Assembly (NCBI RefSeq): GCF_044904665.1
Contig: NZ_JADIKM010000002.1
Location: 434,001-498,000 of the forward strand
DNA length: 64,000 nt
Direction of reading: 5' to 3'
Origin: Dyella_A ginsengisoli
Lineage (GTDB): Bacteria > Pseudomonadota > Gammaproteobacteria > Xanthomonadales > Rhodanobacteraceae
Part shown: in pieces, positions 17,475 to 25,932 of the stretch
How the letters are laid out: each line of letters begins with the position of its first letter
Numbering within the stretch: position 1 is the first letter of the stretch
Notes under the pieces: model-generated
Database searches by the model: none
What the model was told of the DNA's origin: nothing
The model's input: only the letters and a program-made list of their open reading frames with translations
Made by a program: the position numbers and the translations under genes

Positions 17475-17618
17475 CCTGGCCGGCTCGCCCGCGGCGCGAC
17501 GATTGGTGCGTCCAGCGCAACACGGCGAGCCCGCCGACGTGCCTACCGGCCGCCAGCCGCCATGCCTAGGATCGAATCGTCACGCGCCCCTGGCGCCCAT
17601 GCAGAACGGAGGCTTCCC

Positions 17619-18395
17619 ATGAAAATCGTCGTCATCGGTGGTACCGGGCTCATCGGCAACAAGGTCGTCGAGCGCCTGCGCAAGCGCGGCCACGACGTGG
17701 TGGCCGCAGCGCCGTCCTCGGGTGTCAACGCCGTGACCGGCGAAGGCCTGGACGCGGCGATGGCTGGCACCGACGTGGTGGTGGACGTCGCCAACTCGCC
17801 CTCGTTCGAGGACAAGGCGGTGCTCGCATTCTTCGAGGCATCGGCCCGCCACCTAGCCGGCGCGGAACAGAAAGCCGGCGTCAAGCATCACGTGGCGCTG
17901 TCGGTGGTGGGCACCGGGCGTCCCGCATTTGCGGCGAGCGGCTACATCCGCGCCAAGATGGCCCAGGAAGCACTGATCCGCGCGGCCGGCATCCCGTACA
18001 CCATCGTCCACTCCACCCAGTTCTTCGAGTTCCTCAACGGCATCGCCGGCGATGCCGGCCAGGGCAAGGAGCTGCGTATTTCGAGCGGGTTGATGCAGCC
18101 GATCGCCTCGGACGATGTCGCCGATGCGGTGGTCGATGCTGCGCTCGGTGCCGCGGTCAACGGCACGGTGGAAATCGGCGGTCCCGAGCGGGCGCCGATG
18201 GCGGCATGGGTGCAACGCTTCCTCGCCGCCATCGGGGATACCCGCAAGGTGGTAGCGGACCCGCAGGCCCCTTACTTCGGCGCCGTGCTGGAGCCGGGCA
18301 CGCTGCTGCCCGGCGACGGCGCACGGCTGGGCAAGCAGGATTTCCACGCCTGGTTCGCCCGCTCCGCGTTCGGCAACCACGGGGCGGCGGCGTGA
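17619..18395 (+). CDS. NmrA-type SDR family NAD(P)-binding epimerase/reductase
   Basis: 258-residue Rossmann-fold protein with the nucleotide-binding motif MKIVVIGGTGLIGNKVVERL. It has the atypical-SDR features seen in ECF41-linked epimerases: VVVDVANSPSFEDKAVLAFF, GVKHHVALSVVGTGRP, and SGYIRAKMAQEALIRAAGIP, which replaces a classical YxxxK by an RAKMAQE stretch. Substrate unknown. The ribosome site is AACGGAGG upstream of the ATG. Its stop overlaps the GTG start of the GST gene. Together with the CMD gene and the sigma remnant it makes up a dispersed ECF41 partner set. Confidence 0.88.
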   Translation: MKIVVIGGTGLIGNKVVERLRKRGHDVVAAAPSSGVNAVTGEGLDAAMAGTDVVVDVANSPSFEDKAVLAFFEASARHLAGAEQKAGVKHHVALSVVGTGRPAFAASGYIRAKMAQEALIRAAGIPYTIVHSTQFFEFLNGIAGDAGQGKELRISSGLMQPIASDDVADAVVDAALGAAVNGTVEIGGPERAPMAAWVQRFLAAIGDTRKVVADPQAPYFGAVLEPGTLLPGDGARLGKQDFHAWFARSAFGNHGAAA

Positions 18396-19009
18396 AGCTC
18401 TACTTCCTGCCGGGCGCCAGCTCGCTGGCCGCGCATATCGTGCTCGAATGGATCGGTGCGCCGTACGAAACGGTAAGGATGAGCCACGACAGCCTGAAGT
18501 CGCCGGCATACCGGGCGCGCAATGCCACTGGTACCGTGCCGATGCTGGAACACGGCGACTTCACGCTTACCGAGAACGTGGCGATTCTCGGCTATCTCGC
18601 CGAGGTCCAGCCCGAAACGGGGCTGCTCGGCGACGGGTCGCCGCGCGGGCGCGCCGAGGTGATGCGCTGGCTGGGGTTTCTCAACTCCGACGTGCACAAG
18701 GCGTTCCTGCCGCTGCTGCGGGCCTCATGCTTTCTTGAAGAAGAAATCCCGGCGGGAGTGCCGGTGTACGGTGCGCGACGATACCTGCGCACCTGTCTGG
18801 AGCGACTCGACACCCGGCTGGCCGGCCGCGACTGGCTGGTCGGGAGACGCTCGGTCGCCGATCCGTATCTGCTGGTGATCCTGCGCTGGGCCGTCGGACT
18901 GGACATGGGACTGTACGGCCTTGATCACCTGATGCGCTTCGCCCGTCGCATGGAGGCCGATCCGGGCGTGCAGGCGGCGATACTTGCCGAAGAGGGCGTT
19001 CTCGCCTGA
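18392..19009 (+). CDS. Glutathione S-transferase family protein
   Basis: 205 residues, GTG start overlapping the previous stop (GTGA). The N-terminal thioredoxin-fold half begins VKLYFLPGASSLAAHIVLEW, with Ser near residue 10-11 as probable catalytic residue. It includes the cis-proline and glutathione-gamma-glutamyl site TGTVPMLEHGDFTLTENVAI (Val-Pro, then Glu-Asn). The helical C-terminal half contains DWLVGRRSVADPYLLVILRW, the conserved N-capping region. Probably detoxifies electrophiles or peroxides, in an operon with the epimerase and OsmC genes. Confidence 0.88.
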   Translation: MKLYFLPGASSLAAHIVLEWIGAPYETVRMSHDSLKSPAYRARNATGTVPMLEHGDFTLTENVAILGYLAEVQPETGLLGDGSPRGRAEVMRWLGFLNSDVHKAFLPLLRASCFLEEEIPAGVPVYGARRYLRTCLERLDTRLAGRDWLVGRRSVADPYLLVILRWAVGLDMGLYGLDHLMRFARRMEADPGVQAAILAEEGVLA

Positions 19010-19043
19010 GGCCGATCCGGCCCGTCAAGGAGCCGTGCCCGTC

Positions 19044-19538
19044 ATGACCGATCTGCGACCCCCTCCGCTCTCCCTGCTCGACAAGCATCTCGGGGCGGAT
19101 TTCCTTCCGCTCTACACGGCGACCGTGCGCGTCGACGGCGGCGAATCCCGGCATGGCCGCGCCTCCGGGGTGGCCCGCTCCGACGACGGCGCCCTCGACG
19201 TGCGATTGCGTCTGCCCGAGCAGATGGGCGGCCCGGGCGGCGGCACCAATCCAGAGCAGTTGTTCGCCGCCGGCTACGCCGCCTGCTTCCACGGCGCATT
19301 GAGCCTGCTCGCGGCGCGAGCGAACGTGGCGATCCCCGACGCCGAGATCGTTGCCCGGGTCAGTTTCGGCCGCGACCCGGTCGATGGCCTGTTCATGCTC
19401 GTCGCGGACATCCGCATCCGCCTGCCGGGCGTCGACCGGGCGATTGCCGAGGAACTCGTGCGCAACACCGAGCGCATCTGCCCCTACGCGAAGATGGCCC
19501 GGGCAGGCATCGACTGCGTGGTCTCGCTCGATCCGTGA
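19044..19538 (+). CDS. OsmC/Ohr family organic hydroperoxide resistance protein
   Basis: 164 residues. The core LYTATVRVDGGESRHGRASG, GGGTNPEQLFAAGYAACFHGA (first peroxidatic cysteine region) and TERICPYAKMARAGIDCVVS (second cysteine, ICPY) is that of Ohr proteins, which reduce organic hydroperoxides using a pair of reactive cysteines. An extra 15-20 residues precede the usual Ohr start. The ribosome site AAGGAG lies 11 bases before the chosen ATG; an in-frame GTG at 19035 is too close to it. Third gene of the stress run after the epimerase and GST. Confidence 0.9.
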   Translation: MTDLRPPPLSLLDKHLGADFLPLYTATVRVDGGESRHGRASGVARSDDGALDVRLRLPEQMGGPGGGTNPEQLFAAGYAACFHGALSLLAARANVAIPDAEIVARVSFGRDPVDGLFMLVADIRIRLPGVDRAIAEELVRNTERICPYAKMARAGIDCVVSLDP

Positions 19539-19666
19539 TCGCGCCGCGGACGGAACGACGGCGGGCGCGCGTGCTCGCCGTTGCGGGCGCGGCGTGACAG
19601 CCCCGGCCCACTTTGCCACTATCGTGGTTTTGAACCGCGGCGATTCCGCCGCGCAGGGGTTCCTCG

Positions 19667-21334
19667 ATGGCAAACCAGAACTCGCTCCGACGTGATGTCG
19701 GACCTTTCGCCCTGATGTTCACCGGCCTGGGCTCGATCATCGGCTCGGGCTGGCTGTTTGGCGCGTGGAACGCCGCCAAGCTGGCCGGCCCGGGCGCGAT
19801 CTGGGCGTGGGTGCTGGGCGCGGTGATCATCCTGTCGATCGCGCTGACCTACGCCGAGCTGGGCGCGATGTTCCCCGAGTCCGGCGGCATGGTGCGCTAC
19901 GGTCATTACTCGCACGGCTCGCTGGTGGGCTTCATCGCGGCGTGGGCGAACTGGATCGCGATCGTCTCGGTGATCCCGGTGGAGGCCGAGGCCTCGGTGC
20001 AGTACATGGCCGGCTGGAAGTGGCAGTGGGCGCAGGATCTCTACCACGCCGCGCCAGGCAAGCACGGCGAACTCAGCCACCTGGGCCTGGGCTTCGCGGC
20101 AGTGCTGGTGATCGTGTACTTCCTGCTCAACTTCTGGAGCGTGAAGCTGTTCGCCCGCTCCAACAGCCTGATCACCATCGTCAAGCTGATCATCCCGGCC
20201 GCCACCGGCATCGCACTGATCGCCAGCGGCTTCCACAGCGAGAACCTGTCGGTGGGCGCCAGCGGCGGCAGCCACGCGAACGACTTCGCGGCGATCCTCA
20301 CCGCCGTGGCCACGGCCGGCATCGTGTTCAGCTTCAATGGCTTCCAGAGCCCGGTGAACCTGGCCGGCGAAGCGCGCAACCCGGGGCGCAGCATCCCGTT
20401 CGCGATCATCGGCGCCATCGCGCTGGCCACCGTGGTCTACGTGCTGCTGCAGATCGCCTACCTCGGCGCCGTGCCGCCGGACCTGCTGGCCCAGGCCGGC
20501 TGGAAGGGCATCAACTTCAGCTCGCCGTTCGCCGAACTGGCGGTGCTGGTCAACCTGAACTGGCTGGCGATCCTGCTGTACGCCGATGCCTTCGTCAGCC
20601 CCAGCGGCACCGGCATGACCTACACCGCCACCACCGCCCGCATGATCTACGGCATGGAGCGCAACGGCACGCTGCCGGCGATCTTCGGCCGGATCGATCC
20701 GAAGTCGGGCGTGCCGCGCCCGGCGATGTGGCTGAACCTGGTGGTGTCGTTCCTGTTCCTGTTCTTCTTCCGCGGCTGGGATTCGCTCGCCGCGGTGATC
20801 TCGGTGGCAACGATCATTTCCTACCTCACCGGCCCGGTCAGCGTGATGACCCTGCGCCGCACCGCGCCGGAGCTGCATCGCCCGTTCCGGCTGGCCGGGC
20901 TGCCGATCATCGCCGCGATCGCCTTCATCATGTCGGCCGAGCTGCTGTACTGGGCGAAGTGGCCGCTGACCGGCGAGATCATCCTGCTGATGGTGGTGGC
21001 GCTGCCGGTGTACTTCTATTACCAGGCCAAGCACGGCTGGAAGGATTTCGCCTCGCACCTGAGGGGCGCGTGGTGGCTGGTGGCTTACCTGATCACGCTG
21101 GCCGCGGTGTCGAAGATGGGCAGCGCCAAGTTCGGTGGCCTCGGCTACATCCCCTACGGTTGGGATCTGGCATTGGTGGCAGTGATCGGCCTGGTGTTCT
21201 TCCTGTGGGGCGTGAAGTCCGGCTGGCGCACGCCGTCGATCGAGGCGGAGCGGATGGAGGCCAACCGGCATCCGGACGACCTGCAGATTCCGCCGGACGA
21301 GGACGAGGTGGAGCGCGCCACCGGACATCGCTGA
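19667..21334 (+). CDS. APC-superfamily amino acid permease (aspartate/glutamate-proton symporter-like)
   Basis: Inner-membrane transporter of 555 residues with about twelve hydrophobic helices. The first helix carries the APC unwound motif FTGLGSIIGSGWLFGAWNAA. Helices 1-3 resemble the YveA/AspT-like aspartate-proton symporter group (GAIWAWVLGAVIILSIALTY and AELGAMFPESGGMVRYGHYS). The C-terminal 50 residues are charged and cytoplasmic. Substrate specificity beyond amino acid is inferred. It ends at a strong intrinsic terminator and stands alone. Confidence 0.86.
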   Translation: MANQNSLRRDVGPFALMFTGLGSIIGSGWLFGAWNAAKLAGPGAIWAWVLGAVIILSIALTYAELGAMFPESGGMVRYGHYSHGSLVGFIAAWANWIAIVSVIPVEAEASVQYMAGWKWQWAQDLYHAAPGKHGELSHLGLGFAAVLVIVYFLLNFWSVKLFARSNSLITIVKLIIPAATGIALIASGFHSENLSVGASGGSHANDFAAILTAVATAGIVFSFNGFQSPVNLAGEARNPGRSIPFAIIGAIALATVVYVLLQIAYLGAVPPDLLAQAGWKGINFSSPFAELAVLVNLNWLAILLYADAFVSPSGTGMTYTATTARMIYGMERNGTLPAIFGRIDPKSGVPRPAMWLNLVVSFLFLFFFRGWDSLAAVISVATIISYLTGPVSVMTLRRTAPELHRPFRLAGLPIIAAIAFIMSAELLYWAKWPLTGEIILLMVVALPVYFYYQAKHGWKDFASHLRGAWWLVAYLITLAAVSKMGSAKFGGLGYIPYGWDLALVAVIGLVFFLWGVKSGWRTPSIEAERMEANRHPDDLQIPPDEDEVERATGHR

Positions 21335-21359
21335 GTCCGGCTCACCCGGGTAGCTTCAA

Positions 21360-21395
21360 CGAAAACGCGCGGCTGGTCCGCGCGTTTTCGTTTTT
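21360..21395 (+). terminator. Rho-independent terminator after the permease
   Basis: Perfect 12-bp stem CGAAAACGCGCG / CGCGCGTTTTCG, 7-base loop, then TTTTT at 21391-21395. Confidence 0.9.
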
Positions 21396-21461
21396 GGCGA
21401 TTGTCGAAACCGCGGCGCGCGATCCGTCGTCTTTGCACCATCCACCCGAGGACCACCCGAT

Positions 21462-22073
21462 ATGCGCCAGCCCGCCCGCCTTCGCCCTGCCGCCACGCTT
21501 GCCCTGGCCTTCGGCGTGCTCACCGCCTTTGCCTGCACCAGCGCCGCCGCGGCACCGGTCACCTACCGGATCGACCCGGACCACACCTACCCCAGCTTCG
21601 AGGCCGACCACATGGGCGGGCTGTCGGTCTGGCGCGGGAAGTTCAACTCCAGTCGCGGCACGGTGACCCTCGACCGTGCCGCGCAGAGCGGCACCGTCGA
21701 CGTGACGGTCGACATGGCGAGCGCGGACTTCGGGCAGGACAAGCTCAACGCGATGGCCCAGGGGCCCGAACTGTTCGATACCAGGCAATGGCCGCAGGCC
21801 CGTTACTCCGGGCATCTCGCCGGCTTTCGCCAAGGCGCGCCGACGCGCGTGGAGGGAACGCTGACACTGCATGGCGTCAGCCACCCGCTCACGCTCGCCA
21901 TCCGCAGCTTCAAGTGCATGCCGCATCCGGTGTTCAAGCGCGAGGTCTGCGGTGCGGACGCGCTGGCAATGTTCAAGCGCGACGCTTTCGGCATGTCCGC
22001 CGGCAAGGATTACGGCTTCAACATGGACGTGACGCTGCGGATCCAGGTCGAGGCGATCCAGGCCGCCGATTGA
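21462..22073 (+). CDS. YceI family periplasmic protein (third of three)
   Basis: 203 residues with a signal peptide (PAATLALAFGVLTAFACTSA, cleavage near AAA). The mature part starts PVTYRIDPDHTYPSFEADHM and includes VEGTLTLHGVSHPLTLAIRS. It has a cysteine pair near the end of the fold (FKCMPHPVFKREVCGADALA) that the two copies at 10.9 and 12.1 kb lack, which suggests a disulfide-bearing subgroup of polyisoprenoid-binding proteins. It is not linked to a b561 gene. The next gene, an MFS pump, is 82 bp downstream. Confidence 0.9.
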   Translation: MRQPARLRPAATLALAFGVLTAFACTSAAAAPVTYRIDPDHTYPSFEADHMGGLSVWRGKFNSSRGTVTLDRAAQSGTVDVTVDMASADFGQDKLNAMAQGPELFDTRQWPQARYSGHLAGFRQGAPTRVEGTLTLHGVSHPLTLAIRSFKCMPHPVFKREVCGADALAMFKRDAFGMSAGKDYGFNMDVTLRIQVEAIQAAD

Positions 22074-22155
22074 TGGCAGCGATGCCGGCCACGATGCGGA
22101 TCGCAGGATCCCCCGTCCTGCTTTTCCGGCAGAAAACGATGCGAGGAGTCTTCCG

Positions 22156-23592
22156 ATGACGGCCAACGCCCCTGCCCGCCACGACTGGCTGGCCTTCTAT
22201 GTGCTGTGCATGGGCGTGCTGATGATCGTGCTGGACACCACGATCGTGAATGTCGCGCTGCCCTCGATCAAGGCCGACCTCGGCTTCTCCGAGACCGCGC
22301 TGGCGTGGGTGGTCAATGCCTACATGCTCACCTACGGCGGCTTCCTGCTGCTGGCGGGTCGACTGGGCGATCTGCTCGGACACCGCCGCGTGTTCCTGAT
22401 CGGCATCGCCGCCTTCACGCTGGCCTCGCTCGTGTGCGGGCTGGCGACGTCACGTGGCTTGCTGGTAGCGGCGCGTGCGGCGCAGGGTCTGGGCGGTGCA
22501 GTGGTCTCGGCCGTGGCGTTGTCGCTGATCATGGACCTGTTCACCGAGGCCGGCGATCGCGCCCGGGCGATGGGTATCTACGGCTTCGTCTGCGCCGGCG
22601 GCGGCAGCATCGGCGTACTGCTGGGCGGCCTGCTCACCAGTGCGTTGAGCTGGCACTGGATCTTCCTGGTGAACCTGCCGATCGGCGTGGCAGTGGCACT
22701 GGCCACGCTGCGACTGGTGCCCGGCACGCGCAAGCCGTACGAAGGCCGACTGGACCTGGCGGGCGCGATCACCGTGACGCTCGCGCTGACCCTGGCGACC
22801 TACGCCACCGTCAACGGCAACGAGGCCGGCTGGACGTCGCCGCACACGCTGGGCGTGCTGGCGGCGGCGCTGGCGATGCTGGCCATCTTCATTACCGTGG
22901 AGATGCGGGTCCGCACGCCACTGATCCCGCTGGGCCTGTTCCGCCATCGCAATCTCAGCGTGGCCAGCCTGATCGGTGTGCTGTGGTGCGCGGCGATGTT
23001 CGCCTGGTTCTTCCTGTCCGCGCTGTACATGCAGCAGGTGCTCGGCTACGACCCGTTCCGCGTGGGACTGGCCTTCCTTCCCGCAAACCTGGTGATGGCG
23101 GCCTGTTCGGTGGGCCTGTCGGCGCGTTTGGTGATGCGTTTCGGCATCCGGCTGCCGCTCACCGCGGGACTGGCGATCGCGGCGGCGGGGCTGGCGTTGT
23201 TCGCGCGTGCGCCGCTGGACGGGCGCTTCGTCGTCGACGTGCTGCCGGCGATGACGCTGCTGGGCCTGGGCGCCGGGATCGCCTTCAATCCGGTGCTGCT
23301 GGCTGCCATGGGCGATGTCGCGCCGGATCAGTCGGGACTGGCGTCGGGCGTGGTCAACACCGCTTTCATGATGGGTGGCGCGCTGGGGCTGGCGGTGCTG
23401 GCCAGCCTCGCCGCCGCCCGGACAGGCACCCTGCAGGCGTCCGGCGGACCTGCGCTGGCCGCGCTCAACGGCGGCTATCACCTGGCCTTCGTGGCGGGCG
23501 CCTGCTTTGCGGCGGCGGCGGCGCTGGCCGGCGCCACTGCGCTGCGCCCCCAGCCCGCGGCCCGCGAGGCGACCCTTGGCGCGGGCGAGTGA
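22156..23592 (+). CDS. MFS drug efflux transporter, DHA2 (EmrB/QacA) family
   Basis: 478 residues with fourteen predicted helices. The opening helix motif LMIVLDTTIVNVALPSIKAD (motif D1 of DHA2) is followed by GGFLLLAGRLGDLLGHRRVF (motif A) and AARAAQGLGGAVVSAVALSL (motif B region). Proton-driven export of hydrophobic drugs or related metabolites is the family role; no EmrA partner is next to it. The ribosome site is GAGGAG before the ATG. It ends convergent to hom, with a short hairpin across the junction. Confidence 0.9.
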   Translation: MTANAPARHDWLAFYVLCMGVLMIVLDTTIVNVALPSIKADLGFSETALAWVVNAYMLTYGGFLLLAGRLGDLLGHRRVFLIGIAAFTLASLVCGLATSRGLLVAARAAQGLGGAVVSAVALSLIMDLFTEAGDRARAMGIYGFVCAGGGSIGVLLGGLLTSALSWHWIFLVNLPIGVAVALATLRLVPGTRKPYEGRLDLAGAITVTLALTLATYATVNGNEAGWTSPHTLGVLAAALAMLAIFITVEMRVRTPLIPLGLFRHRNLSVASLIGVLWCAAMFAWFFLSALYMQQVLGYDPFRVGLAFLPANLVMAACSVGLSARLVMRFGIRLPLTAGLAIAAAGLALFARAPLDGRFVVDVLPAMTLLGLGAGIAFNPVLLAAMGDVAPDQSGLASGVVNTAFMMGGALGLAVLASLAAARTGTLQASGGPALAALNGGYHLAFVAGACFAAAAALAGATALRPQPAAREATLGAGE

Positions 23593-23596
23593 GTCC

Positions 23597-23618
23597 GCGG
23601 GACGTGTTCAGATCCCGC
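23597..23618. terminator. Hairpin at the convergent MFS/hom junction
   Basis: GCGGGA (23597-23602) and TCCCGC (23613-23618) can pair across ten bases that include the hom stop codon. A short stem without a U tract, possibly acting in both directions. Confidence 0.35.
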
Positions 23619-24711
23619 CCAGCGCCAGCACGTCGCCCAGCAGCGCCTGCGCGGTGACTTCCGGTCCCGCGCCCGGACCCTGGATCACCAGCGGCTGGGT
23701 GTTGTAGCGGGTGGTGGTGAGCGCGAACTGGTTGTCGGTGCCGTACAGGCGCGCGGCCGGGTGCGTGGCCGGCACTTCCACCAGGCCCACGCGGGCGTGG
23801 CCACGCTGGTTGAGGCGGGCGAGGTAGCGCAGCACGTGGCCGCGCCCACGCGCTTCGGCGGCGCGGGCGGCGAGCGGCGCGTCGAGCTCGACCAGGCGAT
23901 CGAGGAAGGCCTCGGTGGACAGCGGGCGCAGCGCTTCGGGGACCAGGCTCTCCACCTCCACCTCGTCGGTGTTGAGCGAGAAGCCGGCGTTGCGGGCGAG
24001 GATCAGCAGCTTGCGGGCCACGTCGTCGCCGGAGAGATCCGAACGCGGATCGGGCTCGGTATAGCCGAGCCGTCGCGCCTCGCCGAGCAGGGTGGAGAAC
24101 GGCACGCTGCCGTCGTACTGGTTGAACAGGTAGGACAGCGAGCCGGAGAACACGCCTTCGAGCGTAAGCAGCGCGTCGCCGCAGCCGCGCAGGCGGCGCA
24201 GGGTGGAAAGCACCGGCAGGCCGGCGCCCACCGTGGCCGAATCGCCGTAGCGCGCCGCGCCAGCGGTGGCCGCCTGCAGCGCGCGCCAGCCGGTGAGCTC
24301 GCCGCCGGCCAGCGCCTTGTTGGCGGTGACGACGTGATAGCCGCGCTCCAGCCATTCGGCATGGCGCGCGGCCAGCGAGGCATTGGCGGTGGCGTCGACG
24401 ATCACCTTCGTCACCACGCCGCTGGCGTCCAGCGCGGCCAGCAGCGTGGCGTTGTCGCGCGGATCGCCCTGGCTCTTGAGCTGCTCGCGCAACCCGCGAC
24501 TGGCGAGCTGCGCCGGGTCGGTCTGCTGGCGTTTGGAATTGGCCGCGCCGACCAGCCGGATGCGCGCCGCAGCCGGCGTGCACAGCAGCTTGAGCAGGGC
24601 GCCACCGACCACGCCGGTGCCGAGCAGCACGATGGCGATGGCCGGCGCCTCGGTGGGCGCCTTGGGCGATCGCGGCGCGCCGAGCGGTTTGTCCGCCAGC
24701 ACCGCACTCAT
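23608..24711 (-). CDS. Homoserine dehydrogenase (monofunctional)
   Basis: Reduces aspartate semialdehyde to homoserine with NAD(P)H, feeding methionine and threonine synthesis. It is 367 residues. The Rossmann motif is IAIVLLGTGVVGGALLKLLC; the catalytic block is DSATVGAGLPVLSTLRRLRG and SLSYLFNQYDGSVPFSTLLG; the conserved DLSGDDVARKLLILARNAGF contains the active-site lysine. There is no aspartokinase fusion and no C-terminal ACT domain, so feedback control by threonine is not expected from this chain. The start overlaps the metB stop by four bases (ATGA), making it the last gene of metX-metB-hom. Confidence 0.93.
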   Translation of the reverse strand: MSAVLADKPLGAPRSPKAPTEAPAIAIVLLGTGVVGGALLKLLCTPAAARIRLVGAANSKRQQTDPAQLASRGLREQLKSQGDPRDNATLLAALDASGVVTKVIVDATANASLAARHAEWLERGYHVVTANKALAGGELTGWRALQAATAGAARYGDSATVGAGLPVLSTLRRLRGCGDALLTLEGVFSGSLSYLFNQYDGSVPFSTLLGEARRLGYTEPDPRSDLSGDDVARKLLILARNAGFSLNTDEVEVESLVPEALRPLSTEAFLDRLVELDAPLAARAAEARGRGHVLRYLARLNQRGHARVGLVEVPATHPAARLYGTDNQFALTTTRYNTQPLVIQGPGAGPEVTAQALLGDVLALGGI

Positions 24712-25895
24712 GCGCGCACCTTGCGTTTGGAGGCGCCGACGGCGGCGGCACGGTGCAGCGCGGCGTCGAGGTCGCGCAGCAGGTCGTCGCCATCCTCGAT
24801 GCCGACCGACAGGCGCAGCAGGGTGTCGGCGATGCCGGCGGTGCGGCGCGCTTCCGGCGCCATCGAGGCGTGGGTCATCGAGGCGGGGTGGGCGATCAGG
24901 CTCTCCACGCCGCCGAGGGATTCGGCCAGCGAGAAATATTCCAGCCCGTCGACGAAGGCGGCGATCTCTTCCACCTCGCCCTCCAGCTCGAAACTGAGCA
25001 TGGCGCCGAAGCCCTGCTGCTGGCGCCCGGCCAGCGCGTGGCCGGGATGCTCGGCCAGGCCCGGGTAGTAGACCTTGCGCACGGCGCCGTGGCGGGCCAG
25101 GTGTTCGGCCACGCGCGCGGCGTTCTCCTCGTGCTGGCGCAGGCGCACGCCCAGCGTGCGCAGGCCGCGCAGGGTGAGGTAGCTGTCGAACGCGCCGCCG
25201 GTGAGGCCGTTGCAGTTGCCCCACCACTTGATCTGCTCGGCCAGCTCCGGCGTGCGCGCGACCACGGCGCCGCCGACCACGTCGCTGTGGCCATTGATGT
25301 ACTTGGTGGTGGAATGCACCACAAGGTCCGCGCCCAGCGCCAGCGGCTGCTGCAGCGCCGGCGAGAGGAAGGTGTTGTCCACCACCACCAGCGCGCCGAC
25401 CGCGTGCGCGGCGTGCGCCACGTGGCGGATGTCGGTGATGCGCAGCAGCGGGTTCGAGGGCGTCTCCACCCACACCAGCGCGGGCTTCTTCGCCAGGCCG
25501 GCGGCCAGTGCGGCGGGATCGGTGAGGTCGGCGAAGCTCACGCTGAAGCGGCCCTTCTTCGCCCACGCGTCGAGCAGCCGCCAGGTGCCGCCGTAGCAGT
25601 CGTGCGCGGCGAGCACGGTGGCGCCGGCCGGCACCAGCTCCAGCGCCAGCGCCACGGCGGACATGCCGCTGGAGGTGACCACCGCACCGGCGCCATGCTC
25701 GAGGTCGGCCAGCGCCTCGCCGAGCAGGTCGCGGGTGGGATTGCCGCTGCGCGAGTAGTCGTAGGCGCGCTTGCCGCCGAGCCCCGTGAAGCTGTAGTTG
25801 GTCGACAGGTGCAGCGGCGGCACAACGGCGCCGTGCTGGGTGTCCGACTCGATGCCGGCGCGGACGGCGCGGGTGCTGGGGGCCGAGGTGGTCAT
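24708..25895 (-). CDS. metB: Cystathionine gamma-synthase (O-succinylhomoserine (thiol)-lyase)
   Basis: PLP enzyme joining activated homoserine to cysteine to give cystathionine. It is 395 residues of the Cys/Met metabolism family, with AYDYSRSGNPTRDLLGEALA near the N-terminus, the cofactor region SSGMSAVALALELV and the PLP lysine Lys198 in HSTTKYINGHSDVVGG. The start at 25895 gives MTTSAPSTRAVRAGIESDTQ, in line with the family. It sits 37 bp after metX and overlaps hom by four bases. Cystathionine beta- or gamma-lyases are close relatives; the operon decides for MetB. Confidence 0.9.
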   Translation of the reverse strand: MTTSAPSTRAVRAGIESDTQHGAVVPPLHLSTNYSFTGLGGKRAYDYSRSGNPTRDLLGEALADLEHGAGAVVTSSGMSAVALALELVPAGATVLAAHDCYGGTWRLLDAWAKKGRFSVSFADLTDPAALAAGLAKKPALVWVETPSNPLLRITDIRHVAHAAHAVGALVVVDNTFLSPALQQPLALGADLVVHSTTKYINGHSDVVGGAVVARTPELAEQIKWWGNCNGLTGGAFDSYLTLRGLRTLGVRLRQHEENAARVAEHLARHGAVRKVYYPGLAEHPGHALAGRQQQGFGAMLSFELEGEVEEIAAFVDGLEYFSLAESLGGVESLIAHPASMTHASMAPEARRTAGIADTLLRLSVGIEDGDDLLRDLDAALHRAAAVGASKRKVRA

Positions 25896-25932
25896 GGCGT
25901 ATCCGATTCGGTAAACGTGAGAGACGAGGCGT

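Noticed and set aside
17474..17619. ECF41-type promoter (TGTCACA) before the epimerase gene
   Set aside because: Only TCGTCACG is present, with no proper downstream element at the right distance.
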